From: FEN-1297 sp964498065
GTDB lineage: Bacteria > Bacteroidota > Ignavibacteria > Ignavibacteriales > Ignavibacteriaceae
Length of the DNA: 64,000 nt
NCBI GenBank assembly: GCA_964498065.1
Contig: CAZCFZ010000009.1
Coordinates: 21,674-85,673, forward strand
Direction of reading: 5' to 3'
Shown here: piece by piece, positions 45,225-54,583 of the stretch
Position numbering within the stretch: position 1 is the stretch's first letter
Layout of the letters: the number at the start of each line of letters is the position of its first letter
The notes under the pieces: model-generated
The model's database searches: none
What the model saw: the letters and a program-made list of their open reading frames with translations, nothing else
What the model was told of the DNA's origin: nothing
Translations under genes and position numbers: made by a program

Positions 45225-46319
45225 ATTACGAAAACAAAAAAGATACTTCATATTTCACCGGACTTTAATTATTCGTGCGGAGTGAGCAAATATGTTTTTT
45301 CAATTTTAAAAAATTATAATGAAAATAAATCAAACAAATTATTTTTCATTACAAACGGAGGAGATGCGCTCCATAAGTTAAAACAAATAAATCTGAAACC
45401 CTCAATAATGAAGTTTACAAGAGGTTCTAAAAATATATTTGACTTACTGTCGAACAGAAAGTTTTTGATTGATTTCTGCTTTCAAAATAAAATAGATATT
45501 ATTCATACTCACCATCGTTACCCGGAATTTTTGGCAAATTTAATTTCCGGTAAAACAAATATTAAAACCGTTACAACCGTCCACAGCTTGGTGGAAGGTA
45601 AAAGCAGGTATAGTTTTAGATCCGATAAAGTTATAGCGGTTAGCAACTCGGTAAAAAATATGCTTCTAACAAAATTTAATGTACCGGAAGAAAAAATTGT
45701 TATGATATATAACTGCATTGATCAATTTGAAAATCAAATGCAATTGAATATACAAAATATAAAAATTGAGCTGGACATTCCTTCGTCTGCCAAAATATTA
45801 TTGTTTATAGGCCGGATTACAAAAATTAAGGGTGTTGATATATTAATTGACGCTTTTAATATTTTAAAGCAGAGAATTAGGAATTTATATTTATTAATCC
45901 TCGGGACGAATTATGATAATTCCATAAATATAAATATTGAGAATTTATCAGAGGGAATAATATTATTAAAGCCTGTTGATAATCCATACAAATATTATTC
46001 GATTGCCGATATAGTTGTTCTTCCTTCTCGTGTAGATCCTTTTCCTTATGTAATGCTTGAAGCCGGTTTGATGAAGAAACCTTTTATTGGTTCGAATACC
46101 GGCGGGATCGGCGAGTTTATAAATGATAATATAAACGGCCTGCTTGTTGAACCGGGGAATGAAGTTGTTCTTGCAGAAAAGATTATTTATTTACTTAACA
46201 ATCCGGAGATAGGGAACACTCTTGCAAATAATCTTTTTGAAAAAGTAAAGAATCATAATTCTTGTGAAAATTATTTTAATAGACTTGATAAAATTTATTC
46301 GGACTTGCTGGAAAAATGA
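45225..46319 (+). CDS. Glycosyltransferase family 4, probable ATT start
   Basis: About 364 residues if translation begins at ATT 45225. GTG at 45282 is the first standard start, but it would remove the first beta strand: the frame upstream reads KTKKILHISPDFNYSCG, the normal beginning of a GT4 N-domain with its glycine loop GVSKYVF. An in-frame stop at 45219-45221 bounds the choice, and ATT is the only near-standard start between. CAGG at 45215-45218 could serve as a weak ribosome-binding site. Later motifs are DIIHTHHRYPEF, LLFIGRITKIKGVDIL and the donor site DPFPYVMLEAGLMKKPFIGS. It overlaps the next gene by four bases. Confidence 0.75.
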   Translation: MTKTKKILHISPDFNYSCGVSKYVFSILKNYNENKSNKLFFITNGGDALHKLKQINLKPSIMKFTRGSKNIFDLLSNRKFLIDFCFQNKIDIIHTHHRYPEFLANLISGKTNIKTVTTVHSLVEGKSRYSFRSDKVIAVSNSVKNMLLTKFNVPEEKIVMIYNCIDQFENQMQLNIQNIKIELDIPSSAKILLFIGRITKIKGVDILIDAFNILKQRIRNLYLLILGTNYDNSININIENLSEGIILLKPVDNPYKYYSIADIVVLPSRVDPFPYVMLEAGLMKKPFIGSNTGGIGEFINDNINGLLVEPGNEVVLAEKIIYLLNNPEIGNTLANNLFEKVKNHNSCENYFNRLDKIYSDLLEK

Positions 46320-47029
46320 TTTTAAAAGAAGATAAAATAATTACAGATGAAAATGAAGTACTAACTTTAATAAAGAATTACAGTAATGCTGAAAGGAACT
46401 TATTAGTAACATATTTAAACCAGCACTGCTACAATTTGTACATCACAAATTCCAATTACAGAAAAATTCTTGACGAAAAATTCAGTGTATATATGGACGG
46501 AACTGGAATTTTTTATGCTTTAAAATTATTCAAGCATAAACATATTCAAAGATTTAACGCTTCCGATTTGAACGAAAAGCTGTTCGGGTATTTTAAATCT
46601 GCAAAAGAAAAAGTGTTTATTATAGGCGGAAAGTTTACGAATGACAAAATACAGTTATTAATAAATAACGGTTTGAATATTTGCGGATATATGAACGGTT
46701 ATTTTAATTTTGAAAAGGGAAAGGAAATTGTTGATAATATAAAGAAAGCCGAACCGGATTTTATAATAATCGGAATGGGAGTACCCAGCCAGGAAATATT
46801 TGCGTCTAAATTAGAAGAACAATTAAGCGGCAAAAAAATAATTTGTGTAGGGAATTTTCTGGAATTTTATTTGGGAACGGTTAAAAGAGTACCGAAGTTT
46901 TTCAGAAATTCGGGAATAGAATGGATATTCAGGTTATTTACCGAACCGAGACGCTTGTGGAAAAGATATATATTCGGTATTCCTAAGTTTGTTATTTCAA
47001 TTGTCAAACTGAAATTAAAATCTGTTTAA
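46316..47029 (+). CDS. WecG/TagA/CpsF-family glycosyltransferase (GT26)
   Basis: 237 residues. Family segments are VYMDGTGIFYALKLF near residue 60, then FIIGGKFTNDKI, the conserved FIIIGMGVPSQEIFASK and CVGNFLEFYLGTVKRVPKFF, and the C-terminal WIFRLFTEPRRLWKRY. Such enzymes transfer ManNAc(A) or similar sugars onto a lipid-linked intermediate at the cytoplasmic face. It is the last gene of the polysaccharide set, and its ATG overlaps the preceding stop. Confidence 0.88.
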   Translation: MILKEDKIITDENEVLTLIKNYSNAERNLLVTYLNQHCYNLYITNSNYRKILDEKFSVYMDGTGIFYALKLFKHKHIQRFNASDLNEKLFGYFKSAKEKVFIIGGKFTNDKIQLLINNGLNICGYMNGYFNFEKGKEIVDNIKKAEPDFIIIGMGVPSQEIFASKLEEQLSGKKIICVGNFLEFYLGTVKRVPKFFRNSGIEWIFRLFTEPRRLWKRYIFGIPKFVISIVKLKLKSV

Positions 47030-47259
47030 AATTATTTTATTTAATATAGCTTAGAAGTGGATGGCCAAAAATTAAAATATTTTTGAGAAGTGGAACATTG
47101 GTAACGCAGATTTATAAATTATATAATATCTTTTGGTTACCCGCTCTTTAATTAAAGGCTTATTTACAAAATTGTAATTCCATTAATTTACTTGAGTTTT
47201 ATAATTAGTAATTCTTAATAAAAAATCATCTGCCTAAAATATTTGTAAACACGTATATT

Positions 47260-50200
47260 ATGAAATTGAAAATTTGTTTTTTGATATGTTTGACAATTTT
47301 ATTGCAATCATATAATTACGCTCAACTTGAAGCCGCTCATATTGTGCAAAATGCTAAAAATATAAAAATAGCTATTAATGTTGCGGAGAAATATTCAATC
47401 CAAAATACTTCCAACGGAACAAAAGTTAGTTTTTACAATCTTCAGGATGTCGCCAAACCCGGTTCGCCGACTCTTCCGTCAAAAATAATTTATGTTGCTT
47501 TACCGCCTGAAAGCAAAGCGAGTGTTCAATTAAGTAATCAAGTTTACAAAACCTTTACGGATAATAATGTGCAGATTAATTCATCGGTTGTTAAGACAAG
47601 TGATTCGACTTTAAAATATGAAAGGCAAAGTTTAAGTCCCCAATATTTCCAAACTGATCAATATCCTTCAGCGGAAAGCAAAATATTAAACTATACATGG
47701 ATTCGTAATTATTATTGTGCTGTTATTCAGATAAATGCCGGTATATATAATTGGAAATTAAAACAGGTAAAGCTGCTCCAAAGTGCAGACCTAAATATAA
47801 GCTACAATAACAACAAACCTTTCCCGGTAAATAATTCAACCGGGGCACCGTATGACAGCATTCTTAAGAAGGTTATAATAAATTATAATGAAGCAAACAA
47901 TTTCAGATCTTTTAGAAAGTTATTCAGTGCTGCGGATACAACAGGCAGCTGGATTGACTATACGAAGCAGTATGTTAAGCTTGCAATTCCTGCCGACGGA
48001 ATATATAAAATAGATTACAATGATTTGATCAATTACGAAGTAGATCCTTCAAGTATTGATCCATCAACAATTAAAATTTATTGCAAGGGTAAAGAACTAC
48101 CGTTATATATTAAATCAGGGCAGTCAGGATATTTTACTCAGAATGACTTTATAGAATTCTGGGCGGAAAAGAATTACGGTTCACCAAATTACAGGCAAAT
48201 AGTTCCCCAGGACACTGATTATTTAAATTATATGAACAGATATACCGATACAACCTTCGTTTGGTTAACATGGGGCGGCGATAACGGACATAGAATTAAA
48301 ATTAATTCAACCCAAAATTCTTCGGTTAATGATACGTTGGATTCCTATTTAAATTTTCAGCATTTTGAAAAAGATGTAAGATTATGGTATTATGATTCTG
48401 TTGTTCCGCGGGTTCAGCTCCCCTTCTGGCAGGAAAATAAAGTTTGGACCTGGCAGATTTTAGGAACTAACGGAACAATTGCAGTACCTTTTCAGGCTTC
48501 AAATATATTACCTAATTCTAAATTAAAAACTTACGTAAGATTAATTAGTTACGCTTCGGATGTTCAAACAAATGCACACAAAGTAGGAATAGGAGTAAAT
48601 TCTAGAACCATTAGAGATTCAATCACATTTAATTTTAAACAAACGGCTAATCTATTTTCCACTCTTTCTTCGGATGTTCTTAAAGAAGGATCAAATACAT
48701 TAAACATAATGGATATTCCCACAAGTGCAACATTTCAGCAAGTACTTTTGGATTGGGTTGATGTTGAGTATTACAGATACACTAATGCAATAAATGATTC
48801 ATTATATTTTAAATTTCCCGATTCATTAACATCAAAGCCGAGAGTTATTAAAATTACAAATATCACGCTGCCGGATACTAGTTTGATTCTTTATAAAGTA
48901 AAGCCGGACACAATTAGATTTAATAATTTTACACTTTCCGGCGGGACTATTAAAACATTAACATTTACCGATACCGTAAAAGGAGGAGATGCGTATATTC
49001 TAATATCTAAAAATTACCTTAAGAAACCTGTCTTCGAAACCAAAAAACAATTCGTAAATTTAAGAAACAATCCTAATGGTGCGGATGATATTATTATATC
49101 AAATAAAGTTTTATTAAAATCAGCAAATGATTATAATAATTTTATAAAAAGTAGTTACAACATTAGAACTAAATTAGCGTTTGTGAATGATATTTATGAT
49201 GAGTTTTCTTACGGATATCCCGAACCTGAAGCAATAAAAAGTTTTCTTCTTTATGCTTATAATAATTGGACAAGTCCCCGGCCGTCATATTTAACATTAA
49301 TCGGTGATGCAAATTATGACTATAAAAATCTATGGTCCCCGGTTCCGGCAGTAAGAAAACAAGATCTTGTGCCATCATATGGTTATCCGGTAAGTGATGG
49401 ATGGTATAGCATGTGGGATTCAAGTCAAGCGGACATTCCTCAAATGTTTACCGGCAGAATCCCTGCTGCAAATGATCAGCAAGTATATTTTTACCTTGAC
49501 AAGTATAAAAAATATCTCGAAAGGCCATTCGATGAGTGGAACAAGACTTTTTTATTCTTCAGCGGCGGCGACCCGACTATTGCCGGACAGATTGATCAGC
49601 TTAAAAATGAAAACGATTATATTTTAAATTCAATGGTTGAACCAAAACCAATCGGCGGAGTAGGTTATCATTTTTATAAAACTATAAATCCATCGACAAA
49701 TTTTGGCCCTTATTCTCTTTCGGCAATTCAAAACGCAATAGATAACGGGGGATTATTTATATCTTACATCGGGCACAGCGGAACTCAAACATGGGATAAT
49801 GGAATTACGGATGTCGGGGATTTAAAAAATTCATACAACGACAGATTTCCCTTGATTTCGGACTTTGGTTGTTCAACCGGAAAATTTGCGGAACCGGATG
49901 TAAATTGTTTCGGACAGTTATTTATTTCCGAATCAAATGACGGGCAGGCTATTTGTTATTTAAGTAATTCAAGCTGGGGATACGTTTCAACTGCAGTTAA
50001 TTTTCCCACTTACTTTTATCAGCAGTTTCTTAGAGATTCCGTAACCAATGTTGGAAAAGCCCATGTATTAGCCAAGATAGAACAGTTTCAACAAAACGGT
50101 TATAACTATGTTAATGAAGTTTTTGCGTTCTGCAATGTCCTTTTCGGGGACCCGTTATTAGATTTGAAATTACCTGCAAAACAGAACCTTGAAATCTCAG

Positions 50201-52659
50201 CCGGTGATATTAAACCGGAAAATGCCAATCCTTCGGATCAGGATAATAATTTAGGGGTTAAGATTTATTATCATAATTACGGTTTGGTCCCAAATGATTC
50301 CATATTTATTACAATAAAAGATCAGTATAATAATAAGCTGGAGACATATATAAAAATCAAAGTGCCCATTCCGTTATTAGTAGATTCTTTAAATATAAAT
50401 ATACCGATAAAAAATATGGTCGGCTTGCATAATTTGATGGTTATTCTTGACAGTGCGGGCACAGTTGATGAAATTTATAAAAATGATAACCAGGCATCGA
50501 TAAATTTTAATGTTTACTCCACTAATTTCAGGAGCTTATTTAATAACAAATATTATAATTCATTTAACGGAACCGTACATTTTTTGAATCCTGCTTATAA
50601 CACTGTTGCTTCAAATTCCGAATTCATATTTGAAATAGATACAACACAATATTTTAATTCACCTGTTCAATTTGAAAATAATTACGGCATGTTTACTTCA
50701 ATGATTAAATTAAACAACTTGCTGCCGGATAAAAGATATTGGTGGCGGGTAAAGTCTCTGAATTCGCAGTTATGGTCTGAGCCGAATTCATTCTTAAATA
50801 TTAAATCAAATTATAATTGGATTATAAAAAAACCAATGGATAGTACGGCTGATATAAGATATTCCGATACTCATTTTAATTCTACCGACAGCTCTTGGGA
50901 ACTTTCCTCGGTAAAAGATGAATTAAAAATTTCATCTGCCGGTTCAAGTGACGGTAAATTTGCTTCAATGCAATATAACCTTTTAGAAGAACTGCCGTCT
51001 ACATATTTCTGGGGAGTAGGAACAGCACTTATAGATACATTAACTTTAAAGCCTTATAATTTTAAAACCTTTGTCTATCCTAATCCGCCGGCAGGGGATT
51101 CTTTATTAAATTATTTAAAAAGTTTACCTGAAGGAACTGTTATAGCAATGGCAATATGTGATGACGGTGCTCAATCCGTTTTGGGTTATAACGCAGGAAC
51201 TCCTGTAAGAAATGAGATAAAAGAATTCGGCAGTATTTACATCGACAGCATAAGATACCGCGAGTCGTGGTGTATAATAGGTAAAAAAGGAGCCGCTCCC
51301 GGAACTGTTCCTGAAGTTTATAAAAAACAATTTCAAGGTATTGCAATAATTGATACCAGTATTATTGTGAAGAGCGATTCCGGTTCGGTATTATTCCCTT
51401 TAATTACCAATTCTGTTAGGTGGGATAGTCTCCATGTGGAAACCGAAATCCCGAACGGCGCTTCTTTACAAATAGTTCCGATCGGTATAAAATCTAATAA
51501 CAGTGTAGATACTTTAACATCTTTAAATTTGGTAAATGGTTCATGTTCATTGAATAAGATTAGTGCTTCTGTTTATCCGGGAATAAAAATCTTAGCTAAG
51601 TTTCATTCCAATCAGGCAAAGATTTCTCCAAAGATAAAGGAACTCGCTGTTAAATTGAATTCACTTCCGGAACTCGGTACAAATTATCAAGTAGTTTCAA
51701 TTTCAGGCGATTCTGTAAAACAAGGAGAAATGGAAAATCTGCAATTTTATGTCTACAATGCAGGTGAGTCGCCGGCAGACAGCTTTAATGTTATGGTTGA
51801 AGTTTTAAAACCAGATAATACGAGTGAAAAAATTTATGAATCTCTTGTTGATTCTTTAAATTCTGGCAGCAGAAAATTATTTAATGTTAGTTACAGTACG
51901 GTAAACGGTAACGGTAATAGATCATTCAATATATCAATTGATCCGGGCAACAAAGTTTCCGAATTATATAAGGATAATAATATATTTTCGATACCATTTT
52001 ATATAAAACCAGATTCTTCAAGACCGACATTAAATGTTACATTCGACGGTCAGGATATCCTGGACGGCGATTATGTTTCATCTCATCCTAAAATAAGGAT
52101 AACTTTAAATGATTCATCATTAGTTCCATTAACGGATACTTCGTCAATCAGCATTACACTTAATGATCAGCCGGTTTATTATTTAAATAGTAGTGCATCC
52201 CTTACATATCAGTTTAATTCAAGCAATCCAAAGATGGTTGTGAATTATACTCCTTCCTTACAAGACGGTGAATATACTTTACAAGTGATAGGAAAAAATA
52301 CTGCGGGTAATTCAACAGAACCTGTTATTCTTACTAAAAATTTCATCGTTCAAAATGAACCTCACATTCTTTATGTTTATAATTATCCTAATCCGTTTTC
52401 CGGTTATACATATTTTACATTTAAATTAACACAAATTCCCGATGAACTGAAGATTTATATTTATACTATTGCAGGCAGGTTAATAAAAATTATAACCAAA
52501 AATTCTTCTCAGTTAAAATATGATTTTAATACTATTTATTGGAATGGAAGAGACGAAGACGGCGATCTGCTTGCGAACGGCGTTTATTTGTATAAAATAA
52601 TAATGAAAAAGGGGAATAAAACCGACAACGTTATACAAAAGCTGGCAATTGTACGATAA
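47260..52659 (+). CDS. C25 (gingipain-type) peptidase with type IX secretion sorting domain, PorU2-like
   Basis: 1799 residues with a signal peptide (residues about 1-22). The C25 peptidase domain covers roughly residues 620-980: PSYLTLIGDANYDYKNLW, then MFTGRIPAANDQQ, the catalytic His H839 in YIGHSGTQTW and Cys C871 in DFGCSTGKFAEP. CARDB-like domains follow, and the C-terminus has YNYPNPFSGYTYFTFKL through YWNGRDEDGDLLANGVYLYKI, a FlgD-like/type IX secretion sorting module. Proteins of this layout and size are annotated as PorU2 or secreted gingipain relatives; PorU itself removes sorting domains and attaches cargo. Whether this one is the sortase or an ordinary secreted protease is unsettled. 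Confidence 0.85.
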   Translation: MKLKICFLICLTILLQSYNYAQLEAAHIVQNAKNIKIAINVAEKYSIQNTSNGTKVSFYNLQDVAKPGSPTLPSKIIYVALPPESKASVQLSNQVYKTFTDNNVQINSSVVKTSDSTLKYERQSLSPQYFQTDQYPSAESKILNYTWIRNYYCAVIQINAGIYNWKLKQVKLLQSADLNISYNNNKPFPVNNSTGAPYDSILKKVIINYNEANNFRSFRKLFSAADTTGSWIDYTKQYVKLAIPADGIYKIDYNDLINYEVDPSSIDPSTIKIYCKGKELPLYIKSGQSGYFTQNDFIEFWAEKNYGSPNYRQIVPQDTDYLNYMNRYTDTTFVWLTWGGDNGHRIKINSTQNSSVNDTLDSYLNFQHFEKDVRLWYYDSVVPRVQLPFWQENKVWTWQILGTNGTIAVPFQASNILPNSKLKTYVRLISYASDVQTNAHKVGIGVNSRTIRDSITFNFKQTANLFSTLSSDVLKEGSNTLNIMDIPTSATFQQVLLDWVDVEYYRYTNAINDSLYFKFPDSLTSKPRVIKITNITLPDTSLILYKVKPDTIRFNNFTLSGGTIKTLTFTDTVKGGDAYILISKNYLKKPVFETKKQFVNLRNNPNGADDIIISNKVLLKSANDYNNFIKSSYNIRTKLAFVNDIYDEFSYGYPEPEAIKSFLLYAYNNWTSPRPSYLTLIGDANYDYKNLWSPVPAVRKQDLVPSYGYPVSDGWYSMWDSSQADIPQMFTGRIPAANDQQVYFYLDKYKKYLERPFDEWNKTFLFFSGGDPTIAGQIDQLKNENDYILNSMVEPKPIGGVGYHFYKTINPSTNFGPYSLSAIQNAIDNGGLFISYIGHSGTQTWDNGITDVGDLKNSYNDRFPLISDFGCSTGKFAEPDVNCFGQLFISESNDGQAICYLSNSSWGYVSTAVNFPTYFYQQFLRDSVTNVGKAHVLAKIEQFQQNGYNYVNEVFAFCNVLFGDPLLDLKLPAKQNLEISAGDIKPENANPSDQDNNLGVKIYYHNYGLVPNDSIFITIKDQYNNKLETYIKIKVPIPLLVDSLNINIPIKNMVGLHNLMVILDSAGTVDEIYKNDNQASINFNVYSTNFRSLFNNKYYNSFNGTVHFLNPAYNTVASNSEFIFEIDTTQYFNSPVQFENNYGMFTSMIKLNNLLPDKRYWWRVKSLNSQLWSEPNSFLNIKSNYNWIIKKPMDSTADIRYSDTHFNSTDSSWELSSVKDELKISSAGSSDGKFASMQYNLLEELPSTYFWGVGTALIDTLTLKPYNFKTFVYPNPPAGDSLLNYLKSLPEGTVIAMAICDDGAQSVLGYNAGTPVRNEIKEFGSIYIDSIRYRESWCIIGKKGAAPGTVPEVYKKQFQGIAIIDTSIIVKSDSGSVLFPLITNSVRWDSLHVETEIPNGASLQIVPIGIKSNNSVDTLTSLNLVNGSCSLNKISASVYPGIKILAKFHSNQAKISPKIKELAVKLNSLPELGTNYQVVSISGDSVKQGEMENLQFYVYNAGESPADSFNVMVEVLKPDNTSEKIYESLVDSLNSGSRKLFNVSYSTVNGNGNRSFNISIDPGNKVSELYKDNNIFSIPFYIKPDSSRPTLNVTFDGQDILDGDYVSSHPKIRITLNDSSLVPLTDTSSISITLNDQPVYYLNSSASLTYQFNSSNPKMVVNYTPSLQDGEYTLQVIGKNTAGNSTEPVILTKNFIVQNEPHILYVYNYPNPFSGYTYFTFKLTQIPDELKIYIYTIAGRLIKIITKNSSQLKYDFNTIYWNGRDEDGDLLANGVYLYKIIMKKGNKTDNVIQKLAIVR

Positions 52660-52785
52660 GAAAAAATTTTTATGCAAGAGTTATTATTAGAAAAATGAAA
52701 TGGCTTAACTTTATATAAATTCAATAGATAATTGTATATTTAAATTAACAAATATGATATTATTAATAATATTAGGTGTGGGCCA

Positions 52786-54305
52786 ATGAAAAAATTTTAC
52801 ATTGTTCTTGCAGTATTTTTATTTTCCATTTCACTATTTGCTCAGTATGATCAATTTGAACAATACCCCCGCGAAGGGAAAGGAAATCTGGAAGGCGGAT
52901 TCGGATTAAATTNNNNNNNNNNNNNNNNNNNNNNNNNNNNNNNNNNNNNNNNNNNNNNNNNNNNNNNNNNNNNNNNNNNNNNNNNNNNNNNNNNNNNNNN
53001 NNNNNNNNNNNNGAACAATACCCCCGCGAAGGGAAAGGAAATCTGGAAGGCGGATTCGGATTAAATTGGATTGACGGCCAGTTGTACTATCGATTTCATA
53101 TAATGCCGGAAATTGCTTTGGGAAATTTTGGTGTCGGTTTGGATTTGAATCTCGATATAAATAAAAACGGAAATATTCGTAAAGAAGATTTTAATACTCT
53201 CTCGGATTATTTAAGTATCATTCGTTATGTACGATACGGCCTAAAACACGATCCGGTTTATATTAAGCTCGGTGCGCTTGATTATTACAACCTTGGTCAC
53301 GGCAGTATAATGTACCAATACAACAACAGCCCTTCAATCGACAATCGCAAGATTGGATTGATTACCGATATTGACTTTGGTAATTTCGGCTTCGAATCAA
53401 TATACAGCACCTTTGCGGAAGCCGGTGTTACGGCAATAAGAGCTTATGTTCGTCCTTTAAAATACAGCTCGCTCGCTGACGTTCCTATAATTGGAAATTT
53501 TGAAGTCGGCGGAACTTATGCAGTTGATTTTAATAAATATTCTGGGGTGGTTTTTAACAGAATTCTATTACCTACCGCATCACCATTACCTAGATATACT
53601 ACTGAAGAAACTGATAAGGGTAGAATACAGATTGTCGGTGCTGATGTAGGTTTACCGATTATAAAATCAAGCATGCTTAATCTTGTTTTGTATACGGATT
53701 ATGCTAAAATTATAAATTATGGAAGCGGAGTTGCAACCGGAATTCAGGTTGACCTTAACGGTTTGGGAATTTTAAATGCATCTGCAAAGCTTGAAAGAAG
53801 ATTTAACAAGGCGCATTATCTGCCTTCTTATTTTAATTCAATGTATGAGATACAGCGTTACAGGATAGACTCAACCGGGATGTCTACAAGTAAAGCAACC
53901 AGGCTGGCTGATTTAACAAATCCCGATAACGGAGTATTCGTAGAATTAGGTCTTCATTTTCTCGGGGTTCTGGATATTATCGGCAGTTATCAAAGACTTG
54001 ATAAAACACCCAACAGCGGCGATCTTCATTTAGTTGCAAATGTATCTCCGGAAGGTGTTCCGTTTGTAGTAAGAGCCGGATATGATAAAATAAATATCGG
54101 AAACGAATCGGCAATATTTAAAGTAGATAATAATTCTTATATGTATTTTGAATTCGGTTATAAACCGATTCCTTACCTGCTGGTTTCAATGCTTTACAAC
54201 TGGACGTTCACACCGATTCGTGATTCAAATAATAACGTAATTGATTATAAGCCGCAGAAGAGAATTGAACCGAGAATTTCTTTTGTTTATCCGTTTGATC
54301 TGTAA
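52786..54305 (+). CDS. Outer-membrane beta-barrel protein, interrupted by a scaffold gap
   Basis: The gene starts at ATG 52786 with a signal peptide ending SLFAQ and runs into 100 N (52913-53012). The 55 bases before the gap (52858-52912) are repeated exactly after it (53013-53067). Removing the N and one copy joins the frame without a shift, giving 454 residues. The chain then reads GGFGLNWIDGQLYYRFHIMP, LGALDYYNLGHGSIMYQYNN and YMYFEFGYKPIPYLLVSMLY, with many barrel-like strands. I know no named family; it may be a lineage-specific porin or structural protein. A terminator follows at 54395. Confidence 0.75.
52913..53012. other. Scaffold gap of 100 N
   Basis: Exactly 100 N, flanked by identical 55-bp sequences. 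The round number and the identical flanks point to an assembler joining two contigs that in fact overlap, so no sequence is likely to be missing here. Confidence 0.95.
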
Positions 54306-54394
54306 AAATAAAAGAATTCAAAGGGAGATTTATTATAAATTAAAAGACAAATCCTGCAAATCTTACCCTTAAAAATTATTATCTTTTTCACACC

Positions 54395-54426
54395 AAAGCA
54401 CTTAGCGGAATCGCGTTAAGTGCTTT
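54395..54426 (+). terminator. Intrinsic terminator after the beta-barrel gene
   Basis: AAAGCACTTA (54395-54404) pairs with TAAGTGCTTT (54417-54426), with an inner GCG/CGC stem, and a pyrimidine-rich run (CTTCTTTCCC) follows. It lies about 90 bases after the barrel gene stop and just upstream of the Pho-box-like array. Confidence 0.75.
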
Positions 54427-54435
54427 CTTCTTTCC

Positions 54436-54474
54436 CTAACAATTTATTAACAGAAGCGTAACACTTCGTTAACA
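54436..54474 (+). promoter_or_regulatory. Pho-box-like array: four TTAACA-type direct repeats, 11-bp period
   Basis: CTAACA (54436), TTAACA (54447), GTAACA (54458) and TTAACA (54469) start exactly 11 bases apart. Pho boxes bound by PhoB/PhoP dimers are direct repeats with 11-bp periodicity, TTAACA-like in Bacillus and CTGTCAT-like in Enterobacteria. The array lies 110 bases upstream of the porin that leads the pst operon. A TATACA (54489-54494) may be the -10 element. Confidence 0.75.
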
Positions 54475-54583
54475 CTTGATTAGTCGATTATACATATTAT
54501 TACTCCTCAAATAATAACTAATACGCAAACTAAATTTTCTATTTTTAATCAATAATTCATTAACAAATAAGAGTAAGGGTAAT

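Noticed and set aside
52745..52751. Single TTAACA upstream of the interrupted barrel gene
   Set aside because: There is no second box at 11-bp spacing, and single copies are expected by chance in AT-rich DNA.
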